DNA of 64,000 nt from Anaerosporomusa subterranea (GCF_001611555.1 NZ_LSGP01000013.1:681745-745744), one strand, 5' to 3'. Shown: positions 1-8,569, numbered from the stretch's first letter. Numbers and translations are program-made. The notes: a model not told the origin generated them from the letters alone.

Positions 1-410
1 GCCGGAATATTCGAATCTGGACTGACTACGATCTTTAGGATTATAGACACACCAGCATTAGCATGCTGAACAGACACTTTTACGCCGCGAACACCACGAG
101 TATGCCGAGCTGTTTTCTCCACTAAGTTTTCCACCGCGTCAAGCGACACATGCACATCACCTAAATTCGTATGATGGGTAATCGACTTGCCGCCACGGCG
201 AGAACGCAAACCTGCCAGCAGCAAACGCAGACTGACTAAAAGAAAAACAGCGCCGACCAGGCCAGCCTCCCAACGTCCGGCAATACTTTCAATGCTTGTC
301 CTCACCCAATCCATAGAAATAAGGCGTAACGAGAGCAATATTACGCCAAGTGACAAAAATGTCAAAAGAAATGTGTATATGGTTAATATGATCCTATCAA
401 GAATACCCAT
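1..410 (-). CDS. amaP: AmaP-type alkaline shock membrane anchor protein (partial)
   Basis: The reading frame opens at ATG 408-410 (MGILDRI...) and runs off the left edge after 136 codons, so the C-terminus is missing (relatives are about 180-190 aa). Two hydrophobic segments lie at about residues 5-27 and 45-62, followed by a soluble part that reads like an Asp23-family fold (VHVSLDAVENLVEK). In Gram-positive bacteria AmaP anchors Asp23 to the cell membrane. The adjacent upstream gene is an Asp23 protein in the same direction, which supports the call. The product probably sits in the membrane with its soluble domain in the cytoplasm. Function is inferred from family and neighbour. Confidence 0.75.
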   Translation of the reverse strand, partial: MGILDRIILTIYTFLLTFLSLGVILLSLRLISMDWVRTSIESIAGRWEAGLVGAVFLLVSLRLLLAGLRSRRGGKSITHHTNLGDVHVSLDAVENLVEKTARHTRGVRGVKVSVQHANAGVSIILKIVVSPDSNIP

Positions 411-453
411 ATGTTGCGTCAGGACTCCTTTCTAAGCGTCTAGCAGCCTAGTC

Positions 454-849
454 TCAGCGGACCCGGCCTTCTTCTTCTCGGCCTTCCTGAACAAAACCTA
501 CACCTTGGACATGAACGTTGACTTCAACAACCTCTAACCCTGTCATCGCTTCAACCGCTCGTTTAACATTTTCTTGCACTCGCAAAGCGACATCTGGAAT
601 CCGCACACCATATTCAACAATAACAAACAGGTCTGCTGCCGCTTCACGTTCGCCAACCTCTACCTTAACCCCTTTTGATAAGTTCTTTTTGCCGAGCATC
701 TCCGCGATCCCGCCTACCAGGCCGCCACTCATGCCAGCAACACCGGGAACCTCCATTGCGGCCAGACCCGCGATGATGCCAACGACTTCGTCGGCGATTC
801 GGACAGTCCCGACATCGGTATGCTCGCTCTTCTCAATTCGTTTATCCAA
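454..849 (-). CDS. Asp23/Gls24 family envelope stress protein
   Basis: A 131-aa protein of the Asp23/Gls24 (DUF322, YqhY/YloU) family. The typical pattern is visible: an N-terminal segment (GTVRIADEVVGIIAGLAA), a basic variable middle and the conserved C-terminal block ending in VNVHVQGV. The start is TTG at 847-849, set by a GGGAGG Shine-Dalgarno about seven bases upstream; no better ATG is seen. It lies just upstream of amaP. In Bacillus subtilis the paralogue yqhY also sits close to spoIIIA, so the location is conserved. Family members coat the inner face of the membrane and contribute to envelope homeostasis; the exact role here is unknown. Confidence 0.85.
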   Translation of the reverse strand: MDKRIEKSEHTDVGTVRIADEVVGIIAGLAAMEVPGVAGMSGGLVGGIAEMLGKKNLSKGVKVEVGEREAAADLFVIVEYGVRIPDVALRVQENVKRAVEAMTGLEVVEVNVHVQGVGFVQEGREEEGRVR

Positions 850-987
850 GCACAGCCCTCCCTTTCGGCAGATACTCGCCTCCTGCGAGACAAAAGATCA
901 ATTTTCCAGTAAGCTTTCTATATTATAACAAACTTTTTCCGCCGATACAAATCCATTGTATTGGCATTGCCAAACAGCGATAAGAGA

Positions 988-1011
988 AAGACTTGGACAC
1001 AGCCAAGTCTT
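988..1011 (-). terminator. Terminator after spoIIIAH
   Basis: A 9-bp perfect stem (AAGACTTGG / CCAAGTCTT) with a 6-nt loop begins two bases beyond the spoIIIAH stop codon. The following T-tract on the minus strand is interrupted (CTCTTA), so this is a moderate Rho-independent terminator closing the spoIIIA operon. The same stem word recurs in the terminator at 6363-6397. Confidence 0.6.
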
Positions 1012-1012
1012 A

Positions 1013-1543
1013 TTAAGGTTTCGCGCTGATCGTGATGTCTTCGGGACGTACACCGGTTACCCGGCTTATGACCTCAGCCACTTGGGTCACTTCCTCCCGA
1101 GTAAAGGCTTGGGCCTTGATAATTGCATTAACATTTTTGTCTTGAATAACAACCAAGGCATCTTGGAAACCGCGAGCTTTGATTAGATTCTCCATCTCAT
1201 ACTCACGCTGTTTCTCTTGTACCAGCCGCAAAATAGCTTCCTGCACCCGCTGTTTGGAGTCTTCTGTTTTCGAGTTTTTAACCATGTCGCGCAATACATC
1301 AAAGCGTTCACTGCGGATTTTGTCCCGTTCCAACCGGTATTCAGTAAAGAAATCGGGAATCGTCAACGCCATTTCAATCGGCTTTATCACCTGCATAGCG
1401 TTTGAACGGTCCACTTTAACTTGAGTCGGTTCTTTATCCTTTTGGTAGTTGACAAACTGTGCGGTTACAATTGCTAGAATGGCGACAACGGCCAGCCCCA
1501 GCAGGATGCGCTTAATGACCTTGTTCAGTGTTACCACAAGCAT
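1013..1543 (-). CDS. spoIIIAH: Stage III sporulation protein AH
   Basis: A 176-aa protein with one N-terminal membrane segment (about residues 9-28) and a long helical, then YscJ/FliF-like ring-building extracellular domain ending in VTGVRPEDITISAKP. SpoIIIAH sits in the mother-cell membrane and pairs with forespore SpoIIQ to form the channel that links the two cells during engulfment. It is somewhat shorter than the B. subtilis protein (218 aa). It is the last gene of the eight-gene operon, 9 bp after spoIIIAG, with a GAGGG Shine-Dalgarno before ATG 1541-1543. Expression is expected from the sigma-E operon promoter far upstream. Confidence 0.92.
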   Translation of the reverse strand: MLVVTLNKVIKRILLGLAVVAILAIVTAQFVNYQKDKEPTQVKVDRSNAMQVIKPIEMALTIPDFFTEYRLERDKIRSERFDVLRDMVKNSKTEDSKQRVQEAILRLVQEKQREYEMENLIKARGFQDALVVIQDKNVNAIIKAQAFTREEVTQVAEVISRVTGVRPEDITISAKP

Positions 1544-1552
1544 GTTAATCCC

Positions 1553-2155
1553 TCACTTTCTTTGCGGCAAAACGGTTATTTTGTAAGAAGGAATCCCTAG
1601 ACTCGTTTCAACAGCTTTGGTCAATTGGGCTTTAATCTGAGAATCGCCTGCTCCCTCAGCGATAACTAAAACACCTTTGATCACTGGCTTGTGCTCACGC
1701 AGCATCACAGGGCGATCTGCGCCGTTTTCCTTACTCACCAGTATACTTTCCGTCTCTTTCGTCTCTATAGTTGACCGAGTGCCGCCAGAAGTGTCTTTCT
1801 CTTGAGTCGTTTTTGATTCGCGCACAATATTCTTGGCATATTCCTGTGTTGCTCCAGTCTCTAATGTCACGTTGACTGCTACCGCACCGGCCCCCTTCAC
1901 TTGTGAAAGCAGGTTAGCGAGCTTTGCCTCAAGGATATCTTCATAGCTGCGAGGCGTGCTCGATGTGGCTGCATACGGCGCAGGGATGGGCTTATCACTA
2001 TCGCGCAATGCCAATGTTGGAAAGATGCTGCCAGCCACGATCAGCAACCCCCCCAACACACCCATCCACACTAATTTTAAATGATGAGTTCCTACTTTAC
2101 CCAATCCGCCACCGACTTTCCTTGCCCCTGCGAACAAGGCTTGAAAACTACTCAT
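1553..2155 (-). CDS. spoIIIAG: Stage III sporulation protein AG
   Basis: A 200-aa protein with one membrane segment (about residues 29-48) followed by a ring-building domain (YEDILEAKLANLLSQVKGAG, then the conserved VKGVLVIAEGA block). SpoIIIAG forms the large oligomeric ring of the mother-cell side of the feeding-tube complex in B. subtilis. A strong AAGGAGG Shine-Dalgarno precedes ATG 2153-2155. It lies 43 bp after spoIIIAF and 9 bp before spoIIIAH, in the canonical order. Family assignment is firm; ring assembly in this organism is inferred. Confidence 0.93.
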   Translation of the reverse strand: MSSFQALFAGARKVGGGLGKVGTHHLKLVWMGVLGGLLIVAGSIFPTLALRDSDKPIPAPYAATSSTPRSYEDILEAKLANLLSQVKGAGAVAVNVTLETGATQEYAKNIVRESKTTQEKDTSGGTRSTIETKETESILVSKENGADRPVMLREHKPVIKGVLVIAEGAGDSQIKAQLTKAVETSLGIPSYKITVLPQRK

Positions 2156-2198
2156 GCCGAATCCTCCTTTGTTCCAAACTTGCGTGCGCTGTTACTTA

Positions 2199-2789
2199 CT
2201 AACCTTGCATTGATTTGACAATAATTTGCCGAGCTTGCAGTTGATACAATTCGCCCAGTCGCCGCTGAATCGTAATCACAGTCTCCTGTTGCAAATCTGG
2301 CGCTGATGGCGCGACACCAATCACAACTTTTCTAACTGCCTTCTTGGTTGCGCCGGGCCGAACATTCACCGTCACTTGACTAATTTTCGTTAATCCGCCT
2401 TGATCGGCGCTTAATTCCACCTCGACATTAGCCTGGGCCACTCCCTCAATTCCCATGACCAGTGATTGCATCTGTTTGGATAAGTCTCGGCGATAGACAT
2501 CTTTAATCAGTTGATCTCGCTTGCCAGTTGCCGCCTTCGCAGCTTCCTCTACAGGTGCTGTTCCTGACAAACGCGGAGCAAGAGCAGTGACGTCGCTATT
2601 GCTGGGTGCACGTTCGAGAAAACCAATGACCGGATTTAAGATGGCCAGCATAATCAACAAGCCCATAATGACTCGGACAAATTTCTGCATACTGCTTGAG
2701 GGAAGTAAAAGTTCAAGAAAGGATGCAAACAGTGTCGCGAAGACAATTCCCATCACCCATGAAACAACAAGATCAATCATCGATCTCAT
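2199..2789 (-). CDS. spoIIIAF: Stage III sporulation protein AF
   Basis: A 196-aa protein with two close N-terminal membrane helices (about residues 8-28 and 37-57, with LLIMLAILNPVIGFLE typical of the family) and a soluble C-terminal domain. SpoIIIAF is a component of the SpoIIIA-SpoIIQ intercellular complex and its soluble domain has a ring-building-like fold in B. subtilis. It follows spoIIIAE by 11 bp. An AAGGG motif five bases before ATG 2787-2789 supports this start; a second ATG three codons later is possible. Confidence 0.9.
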   Translation of the reverse strand: MRSMIDLVVSWVMGIVFATLFASFLELLLPSSSMQKFVRVIMGLLIMLAILNPVIGFLERAPSNSDVTALAPRLSGTAPVEEAAKAATGKRDQLIKDVYRRDLSKQMQSLVMGIEGVAQANVEVELSADQGGLTKISQVTVNVRPGATKKAVRKVVIGVAPSAPDLQQETVITIQRRLGELYQLQARQIIVKSMQG

Positions 2790-2800
2790 TCATCCCTTCA

Positions 2801-3973
2801 CTAACGCAGCATCATCGTCACATTACCAGCACCGATGATCATCGTAATCGATAAAAAGAACATTAATGCGACAGTCAAAACAGCCCCTAAGACTAGCATT
2901 AAGTTGTTGCCCACTGTATCAAGACATTTTGCCATTTTCTCCGCACCCATCGGTTGCACCAGTGCTCCTGTCACTTTAATGACAGTGATCAGAGAAATTA
3001 GTTTAACCACCGGCAGCGCACAAAGGGTTACGACAGCCAGAACGCCAACTACACCGACTGCATTCTTGATTAACAGTGAGGCTCCCATCACTAGTTCAAC
3101 TGTATCAGCAAACATCTTGCCGACAACCGGGATAAAAGTAGCTGTTGCATATTTGGCGGTTCGCAAGGTGATCCCATCAGCTACGCTACCGACTACACTT
3201 TGGATGCTAATCACTCCAATGAAAACAACCAGGGTGAGACCAAGAACTACCATGCCGCTTTGTTTGAGAACTCCGGCTAAATTACTCAGCTTATATTGGT
3301 CTGACAAATAATTTACACACTCAATGAGAGCAGTCACCATTAATAACGGCAGTACCATATCTTTCACAACCACGCCGGTTATGCCGATAACAAACAGCAT
3401 AAATGGGGTAAACAGAGCAACTGAGGTAATAGCCCCGACCCCTGCCAGCAGTGACATCATTAGCGGCAACATGGCCTGCATAAAACCGATCATATACTCA
3501 ACACTCTGGCGTGCAACGAGTATCACATTATAAAACGCATTTAGCACCAGAACCATGAGAAAGATAAAGCAAATACTATAGGCCAGTAGGGAAACCCCGG
3601 ACGAATTAAACGAACTGTGCAAATTCTGCAGTAACGCGCACAGCACAGCTAAGAACAGTAATTTCCCCATCAAACTCAGATTCATCGCTAACTCGCGGAA
3701 TAGTCGAGACAGGGCAGCTTGCCAGAGGGTCTGCCAATCGAGACTTAGACCTTTGCCAGCGATATTCTTCAGAGTATCTGGGTTAATCAGCGGAATATCT
3801 TCACCCAGTTCTTTATTTACTTTGCTGATAAACTGATTGACTGATTCGGTTGATAGAGTTTGTGCGATCTCGTGACTGATTGGATTTTCGTCAATTGGCG
3901 ATGCCCATACCGGGCAGCTTGCCAGCAGTAGTATCAACAGCGCGGCGCAGAAGCTTTTTACTTGGCTGTGCAT
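2801..3973 (-). CDS. spoIIIAE: Stage III sporulation protein AE
   Basis: A 390-aa polytopic membrane protein with an N-terminal signal-like segment (KSFCAALLILLLASCPVWA) and about seven to eight further hydrophobic helices. SpoIIIAE is the large integral membrane component of the SpoIIIA complex, proposed to have transporter-like character. The start at ATG 3971-3973 is chosen because GGAGG lies five bases upstream; an in-frame ATG four codons earlier has no Shine-Dalgarno and itself overlaps that GGAGG. It sits between spoIIIAD and spoIIIAF in standard order. Length matches the family (about 400 aa). Confidence 0.92.
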   Translation of the reverse strand: MHSQVKSFCAALLILLLASCPVWASPIDENPISHEIAQTLSTESVNQFISKVNKELGEDIPLINPDTLKNIAGKGLSLDWQTLWQAALSRLFRELAMNLSLMGKLLFLAVLCALLQNLHSSFNSSGVSLLAYSICFIFLMVLVLNAFYNVILVARQSVEYMIGFMQAMLPLMMSLLAGVGAITSVALFTPFMLFVIGITGVVVKDMVLPLLMVTALIECVNYLSDQYKLSNLAGVLKQSGMVVLGLTLVVFIGVISIQSVVGSVADGITLRTAKYATATFIPVVGKMFADTVELVMGASLLIKNAVGVVGVLAVVTLCALPVVKLISLITVIKVTGALVQPMGAEKMAKCLDTVGNNLMLVLGAVLTVALMFFLSITMIIGAGNVTMMLR

Positions 3974-4015
3974 GATGGCCTCCATTGTGCCTGGAATATT
4001 GTCTTTACCCCTGTT

Positions 4016-4405
4016 TCATCGCGGGATCAGTCGCGTAATGGTGTCAAGTACCAGAGCGATGATGGGAATTGCCATGACCATGATCAGAATCTTGCCGGCA
4101 AATTCAATCTTGCCAGCCACCGCGCCTTCGCCTGCATCTCTACATACCTGAGAACCAAACTCAGTGATATAAGCGATACCAATAATCTTTAAAATGGTGT
4201 TCAGATACATTTGGCTGATATTAGCCTTATCTGCAAGATCCTGAAAGACGTTCAGCACAACCTGAATTTTAGATAAGACCATTAAGAAAATTATCACTGC
4301 CAAAGTTATTCCAAGCTGAACTGCCAGTTCCGGTTTTTGCTGTCTGATAATAAGGATGAGCAAGGTAACAACAAATCCCAGGCCGACAATTTGGATGATT
4401 TCCAT
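4016..4405 (-). CDS. spoIIIAD: Stage III sporulation protein AD
   Basis: A 129-aa, very hydrophobic protein with about four membrane helices, ending in LVLDTITRLIPR, as is typical of SpoIIIAD. AD and AC are small related membrane proteins of the SpoIIIA secretion-like complex. AGGAG precedes ATG 4403-4405. The gap to spoIIIAC upstream is 174 bp, unusually long for this operon, and is mostly filled by a palindromic repeat element (4458-4580). Confidence 0.93.
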   Translation of the reverse strand: MEIIQIVGLGFVVTLLILIIRQQKPELAVQLGITLAVIIFLMVLSKIQVVLNVFQDLADKANISQMYLNTILKIIGIAYITEFGSQVCRDAGEGAVAGKIEFAGKILIMVMAIPIIALVLDTITRLIPR

Positions 4406-4457
4406 GTTTTACACTCCTAATCAAACGTGTTTGAAAAACACGTAACAAAAATATCAG

Positions 4458-4580
4458 GAGGGTGTTGAAAATGTTCAGAGGCTAGGCGACAGAGCCTGTA
4501 AGGCCGGAGGCGTACAATACGGTACGTTGAGGACCTCGCAGGTTCTGGCAACACCGCATATGGGCATTTTCAACAGCCTC
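4458..4580. repeat. MITE/REP-like palindromic element, 123 bp
   Basis: The element is bounded by a 16-bp inverted repeat with one mismatch: GAGGGTGTTGAAAATG at 4458-4473 and its complement CATTTTCAACAGCCTC at 4565-4580. Inside are further short hairpins, for example CGTAC / GTACG around 4511-4526 and the GAGGACCTC palindrome near 4529. It has no open frame. It lies between spoIIIAC and spoIIIAD, and its last base is also the first plus-strand base of the spoIIIAC stop codon. The structure resembles non-autonomous repeats (MITE/REP/BIME type) found in many copies in related genomes; the copy number here is unknown from one window. Confidence 0.75.
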
Positions 4581-4777
4581 TAAAATAACTTGAATACTTC
4601 CTGCACTGTGCTGAATAACCGCCCCAATAGTTGCACCACCCAAAAAAGAACCAGCGTAAAGCCCGCTAGCGTGCTCAATTGTGCCATATCCTCCTTGCCT
4701 GCTTGCTTGAGCGCTGCGTGAATGACAGAAACTAAAATTCCTACCCCGGCAATCTTAAATAAGATATCGAGCCCCAT
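4580..4777 (-). CDS. spoIIIAC: Stage III sporulation protein AC
   Basis: A 65-aa protein with two membrane helices and the family signature (ILFKIAGVGILVSVIHAALKQAGKEDMAQ), close to the usual 66-68 aa. GGGGGAAAGGA precedes ATG 4775-4777. It lies 16 bp after spoIIIAB. The TAG stop abuts the palindromic element at 4458-4580, so the C-terminus (VFKLF) may have been trimmed or changed by that insertion; relatives usually end a few residues later. Confidence 0.92.
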   Translation of the reverse strand: MGLDILFKIAGVGILVSVIHAALKQAGKEDMAQLSTLAGFTLVLFWVVQLLGRLFSTVQEVFKLF

Positions 4778-4793
4778 TTCCTTTCCCCCATTC

Positions 4794-5315
4794 TTAGATC
4801 AAGAGTATCGCCACAGTCATGCCGCCGCACACGCCAAGATATCGATACATGGCGACGTTTTGGTCTCTGAGCGCCAAAGCATCATGCTCGATCTTTTCCA
4901 ATTGAGACATTAACATATCACAATAACGTTCTTGTTCCTCCCGGTTCATTTTTCCTAAGTTCGCGCCGAACAGGATAAAAGCTTCCTTTTCTTGTCGTTT
5001 TAACGCTAACTGGTCACCGCTAGTTTCCAGCGCTCGGGTAATCGCTTCTTGTGGAGTTAACGCAGCTTCCCAACGCAGGAACTTTCCAATAGTAGTAAAA
5101 ACCTCACAAATCACACCCGACAATCCTCTGGCTGATTCGCTGAACGCTTCGGCTAAAGGAGTTGAAGCATAACGTATATACGATTTCAAGGCCACAATTC
5201 CATTAATTAGTTGTCTGACCTGTTTCGGCCGATTCTGATAACGGGCAGCTAAACTAAAGCCCATTAACCCACCGGCCGCAATAACTAGAATGCTGCCAGT
5301 CAGTTTTAACCACAT
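4794..5315 (-). CDS. spoIIIAB: Stage III sporulation protein AB
   Basis: A 173-aa protein with an N-terminal membrane helix (about residues 4-24), a long helical soluble domain (LINGIVALKSYIRYASTPLA) and a C-terminal membrane helix (LGVCGGMTVAILLI). SpoIIIAB resembles GspF-like parts of type II secretion and works with the SpoIIIAA ATPase. It overlaps the end of spoIIIAA by 10 bp, which suggests translational coupling. GGGGTG precedes ATG 5313-5315. Confidence 0.92.
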   Translation of the reverse strand: MWLKLTGSILVIAAGGLMGFSLAARYQNRPKQVRQLINGIVALKSYIRYASTPLAEAFSESARGLSGVICEVFTTIGKFLRWEAALTPQEAITRALETSGDQLALKRQEKEAFILFGANLGKMNREEQERYCDMLMSQLEKIEHDALALRDQNVAMYRYLGVCGGMTVAILLI

Positions 5316-6304
5316 ACTTTCACCCCATTCTTGCGACTGTATAAGTTGCGGCCTGTACGTGCATCAGTGATTTCCTCAACTGTTCCAATCGCAGGCTGAT
5401 CGCTCAGTATGATAAATCGCTCAAAATATTGGTCTTTTAATAAATCGCCGATATTGGGGCGTCTGGCCGCATCAGCAGCATCATGCCCATGGACAGTTGT
5501 AAGTACAGCAACCCCTGCGTGCAGGGCCTCACGCACTGCTTGCGCGTCTTCAATACTGCCCAATTCGTCAGTTGCCACCGCTTGCGGCGCCATGGAACGA
5601 ACTAGCATGATCATGCCAACCGCTTTGGGACAGCCGTCAAGCACATCTACCCTTGGCCCTAAATCAACAGTCGGCACTCCATCCCAACAACCGGCAATCT
5701 CTGACCGCTCATCCACCAACCCAACCTGCGCGCCGGCAAACCCATGACATCGGCTGCCGGAGCTGATTTGTCTGATTAAATCCCGTAGCAGAGTAGTCTT
5801 GCCGCAGCGTGGCGGCGATATGATGAGAGAGCTGGCAATGCGCCCGCCACTGACGACATAGGGAAATACCAGATCGGCAGCTCCCTTCTGCTCCCGCGCT
5901 AGTCGGATATTGAGCGAACTGATATTTTTTAAAGCCTTGAGTTTGCCATTGTCTATTATTGCTTGACCGGCGATTCCCACTCTGTGTCCGCCGCTAATCG
6001 TGATATAGCCGGCCTGCAATTCCTGTTCGTAGGCGTAAAGTGAATTGCGACTGATCAATTGGAGTGCTTTGATGATATCATCGCGAGTACAGATGACTGC
6101 CTGCGTGACTTCGCTTATCAGCGTCCCATCAGATCTCAGCATGTTATCAGCTTTCCCGATCATGATTAATACAGGTTGGCCAACACGCAGTCTGATTTCC
6201 GTAACTTGCTGCAAAATAGAAGCCGATAGACGGAGCACAGCAGACGCGATCAGTGGCGGCAGTATCGGAATTATAGTCTTTTCGATAGATATAGCTGCAA
6301 TCAT
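5306..6304 (-). CDS. spoIIIAA: Stage III sporulation protein AA, ATPase
   Basis: A 332-aa cytoplasmic ATPase of the secretion/PilT-like class. Walker A is PPRCGKTT at residues 164-171 and Walker B is VGLVDER at 194-200. The N-terminal EIRLRVGQP block is also typical. It is thought to power the SpoIIIA-SpoIIQ complex during engulfment. It is the first gene of the spoIIIA operon, with GGGGAG before ATG 6302-6304. Length fits the family (about 310-330 aa). Confidence 0.94.
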   Translation of the reverse strand: MIAAISIEKTIIPILPPLIASAVLRLSASILQQVTEIRLRVGQPVLIMIGKADNMLRSDGTLISEVTQAVICTRDDIIKALQLISRNSLYAYEQELQAGYITISGGHRVGIAGQAIIDNGKLKALKNISSLNIRLAREQKGAADLVFPYVVSGGRIASSLIISPPRCGKTTLLRDLIRQISSGSRCHGFAGAQVGLVDERSEIAGCWDGVPTVDLGPRVDVLDGCPKAVGMIMLVRSMAPQAVATDELGSIEDAQAVREALHAGVAVLTTVHGHDAADAARRPNIGDLLKDQYFERFIILSDQPAIGTVEEITDARTGRNLYSRKNGVKVCG

Positions 6305-6332
6305 ACTCCCCGTCCTTTCTTTACATAGATAT

Positions 6333-6340
6333 GATGTATG
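6333..6340 (-). promoter_or_regulatory. Candidate sigma-E -10 element for spoIIIA
   Basis: On the minus strand, CATACATC lies about 29 bp upstream of the spoIIIAA start codon and resembles the sigma-E -10 consensus (CATACAMT). spoIIIA is sigma-E controlled in B. subtilis. I do not see a convincing sigma-E -35 at the right distance (only ATA-rich sequence), so this is tentative. Confidence 0.35.
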
Positions 6341-6362
6341 GCTGTATTTATGCTTAAATAAA

Positions 6363-6397
6363 AGAAGACTTGGCTGAGTACTTCAGCCAAGTCTTCT
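6363..6397 (-). terminator. Terminator after the CD1247-type gene
   Basis: A perfect 15-bp inverted repeat (AGAAGACTTGGCTGA and its complement) with a 5-nt loop lies just beyond the stop of the 6408-6833 gene. On the minus strand it is followed by TTTATTTAAG, giving a strong Rho-independent terminator that separates this gene from spoIIIA. Confidence 0.85.
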
Positions 6398-6407
6398 ACT
6401 ATCTGAC

Positions 6408-6833
6408 TCAAATTCCGGGATGGTTGTGGCGAGCGAAATGACCTACTTCATTTGGTCTAACAGTACTCATATGATCATCTTCATAGATAATACTGCCACA
6501 AGTCGGACAAGCAACTTCTACGGTATTATCTTCGCCAAGTTCTGCAGTTTCAAAGACGATCTCTGCATTACAATTTGGGCACTCGAGATGCAACAGACCA
6601 TTGTCACTGTCTTCGTAAACAATGTCTTCCAAGTGTTCAAGGTCCTCATCCATATTATCAACATAATCTTCAAGATCTTTTTGCGCCAGTTGAACATCTT
6701 GGAGTTCTTTCGCGACAGAATCGAGTACATCCACCATATTCAACAGCACTTTTGCCTCCACAGACTGAGAACTAAAGTTCAAGCCTTTGGCCAAACCTTG
6801 CAGATAAGAGACCTTTCCTTGAACGCTACTCAT
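6408..6833 (-). CDS. CD1247-type coiled-coil/zinc-ribbon protein
   Basis: A 141-aa protein of the family annotated as CD1247 N-terminal domain protein in clostridia. The N-terminal half (SSVQGKVSYLQGLAKGLNF) is followed by an acidic helical segment (about residues 30-75) and a zinc ribbon with C85-x2-C88 and C109-x2-C112. The biochemical function is not known; the ribbon suggests metal binding and possibly protein or nucleic-acid contacts. GAGGGGG precedes ATG 6831-6833. It lies downstream of efp and has its own terminator. I recognise the family but assign no function. Confidence 0.75.
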   Translation of the reverse strand: MSSVQGKVSYLQGLAKGLNFSSQSVEAKVLLNMVDVLDSVAKELQDVQLAQKDLEDYVDNMDEDLEHLEDIVYEDSDNGLLHLECPNCNAEIVFETAELGEDNTVEVACPTCGSIIYEDDHMSTVRPNEVGHFARHNHPGI

Positions 6834-6925
6834 AAAAAAACCCCCTCATTACGCTTTTTCCCGCCAGTTTTAGTATTACCAAGCGGTAGAAAAACATAAC
6901 TCAGAGGTTAGTGAGTGAATATAGA

Positions 6926-7483
6926 TTACGCGCGTTCGATGTAATCGCCAGTTCGGGTATCGATCCGCAGGACCTCACCTTCTTCAATGAAAAGCGGAAC
7001 CCGTACAACATGGCCGGTTTCCAGTTTGGCCTGCTTAGAGCCGCCGGTTGCGGTATCACCGCGGATACCCGGGTCGGTTTCAACGACTTTTAGTTCCACC
7101 GAGAAAGGTAAATCAACGCCAATTATGGTATTTTGGAAAAACATCACTGCGATGTTCATATTTTCTTTGAGAAATTTCGTCGCGTCGCCAAGTTGGTCAG
7201 AGGATAAAGCCAGTTGCTCATAGTTTTCGTTGTCCATGAAGTGATACATATCATCGCTGAAATAAAGGAATTGCATGTCGCGTTTGTCAATATGGGCTTT
7301 CGGCAGTTTCTCACCTGCGTTAAACGTGCGTTCAATGACTGCACCTGTGCGCAGGTTCTTCATTTTGGCGCGAACAAATGCCGCTCCTTTACCAGGCTTA
7401 ACGTGTTGGAAGTCAACTACCTGCCAGACATCGTTGTCAATTTCAACCGTGACCCCGGTTCTAAAGTCATTACTAGAAATCAT
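6926..7483 (-). CDS. efp: Translation elongation factor P
   Basis: A 185-aa EF-P, the usual length, with three beta-barrel domains. The modified or functional lysine of the domain I loop is K32 in PGKGAAF, and the C-terminal signature ([12 protein letters not shown]) is present. EF-P enters stalled ribosomes and promotes peptide bond formation at polyproline stretches. AGGAGG precedes ATG 7481-7483. It lies 15 bp after an M24 peptidase gene, the same pair as yqhT-efp in B. subtilis, also next to spoIIIA there. No EF-P lysine-modification gene is visible nearby. Confidence 0.96.
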   Translation of the reverse strand: MISSNDFRTGVTVEIDNDVWQVVDFQHVKPGKGAAFVRAKMKNLRTGAVIERTFNAGEKLPKAHIDKRDMQFLYFSDDMYHFMDNENYEQLALSSDQLGDATKFLKENMNIAVMFFQNTIIGVDLPFSVELKVVETDPGIRGDTATGGSKQAKLETGHVVRVPLFIEEGEVLRIDTRTGDYIERA

Positions 7484-7498
7484 GAAAATTGCCTCCTA

Positions 7499-8569
7499 TC
7501 ACCTGTCAATTTCGATAAGTTGTTTACTACTGGTTGTGAGTATGTCACAGCCAGAAGCTGTCACCACGACAATGTCCTCGATCCGGACTCCGCCCCAATC
7601 AGGAATATAAATACCTGGTTCAACTGTCACTGCCATATTCTCTGCCAGTCGACCGGTTTCATTAGTCGGCGATAAGCGGGGTTCTTCATGAATCATTAAG
7701 CCAACACAATGTCCTAGCCCGTGGCCAAAATACTCGCCATAGCCGGCGGTGGTGATTAGATCTCGAGCTACAGCGTCAACATCACGGCATAGGCGGCCTG
7801 CCTTTACTGCTTGCACAGCTTCGAGTTGAGCGGTTAACACAGTTTGATATACTTGTCTCTGCTTTTCTGTTGGCTGCCCCATAACTAGAGTGCGCGTCAT
7901 ATCCGAATGATAGCCTTGGTATACAGCCCCAAAATCCAGAGTAACAAAGTCGCCAGATTCCAGAAGTTTGTCTGTTGCAACGCCATGCGGCATAGCGCTC
8001 CGCTTGCCTGAAGCGACAATGGTGTCAAAGGCTGGCTTTTCACTGCCCAGTTTGCGCATCCTGGTCTCGAGCTCAAAAGCAACCTCAAGCTCACTCATGC
8101 CAATATGGACGATATCAACAACATAGGCGAAAGCAGCATCAGCGATAACAACCGCTTGCTTAATCAGTGCCATCTCCTCTTGATCTTTTTGCGCTCGCAA
8201 AAGATCAAGTTTGACCGGGCAAAGTTCAGACGCAGCAAGGGCTTTGCCTAACAATCCATATGTCTCATAGGAAACATATTCTGTTTCGAAGCCGAGCTTT
8301 TTTACATTCAGTTCACGGGCAAGCCGTCCGATGGTTTCATACATACTATTTCCGTGACGAATGATTTCAAACTCTTGGGCTTGCTTGGCGGCTTGTTCAA
8401 TATACCGAAAGTCGGTAATGAGCTGGGCAGTATGCGCTGTGATGAAAAGGACTCCGGCTGAACCGGTAAATCCGCTGAAGTAACGGCAGTTTTGCGATTT
8501 GCTAACAAGCAGGCTGTCCAGCTTTTGTTCAGCCATAAACGCTCGCAAGAGTTCTAAACGACGTTGCAT
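7499..8569 (-). CDS. Xaa-Pro peptidase, M24 family
   Basis: A 356-aa creatinase-like N-domain plus M24 'pita-bread' metallopeptidase. Metal ligands are recognisable: two Asp in LDFGAVYQGYHSDMTR, a His in FGHGLGH, and Glu in VEPGIYI and GVRIEDIV. Such enzymes cleave the bond before proline at peptide N-termini, and work in the cytoplasm on short peptides. It is equivalent by position to B. subtilis yqhT (before efp). GGGAGG precedes ATG 8567-8569, and a sigma-A-type promoter lies at 8620-8649. Aminopeptidase P versus prolidase cannot be settled from sequence alone. Confidence 0.9.
   Translation of the reverse strand: MQRRLELLRAFMAEQKLDSLLVSKSQNCRYFSGFTGSAGVLFITAHTAQLITDFRYIEQAAKQAQEFEIIRHGNSMYETIGRLARELNVKKLGFETEYVSYETYGLLGKALAASELCPVKLDLLRAQKDQEEMALIKQAVVIADAAFAYVVDIVHIGMSELEVAFELETRMRKLGSEKPAFDTIVASGKRSAMPHGVATDKLLESGDFVTLDFGAVYQGYHSDMTRTLVMGQPTEKQRQVYQTVLTAQLEAVQAVKAGRLCRDVDAVARDLITTAGYGEYFGHGLGHCVGLMIHEEPRLSPTNETGRLAENMAVTVEPGIYIPDWGGVRIEDIVVVTASGCDILTTSSKQLIEIDR

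Noticed and set aside
2835..3311. A 158-codon plus-strand frame over spoIIIAE
   Set aside because: Antisense reading of hydrophobic codons gives a Thr/Ser-rich product typical of shadow frames.
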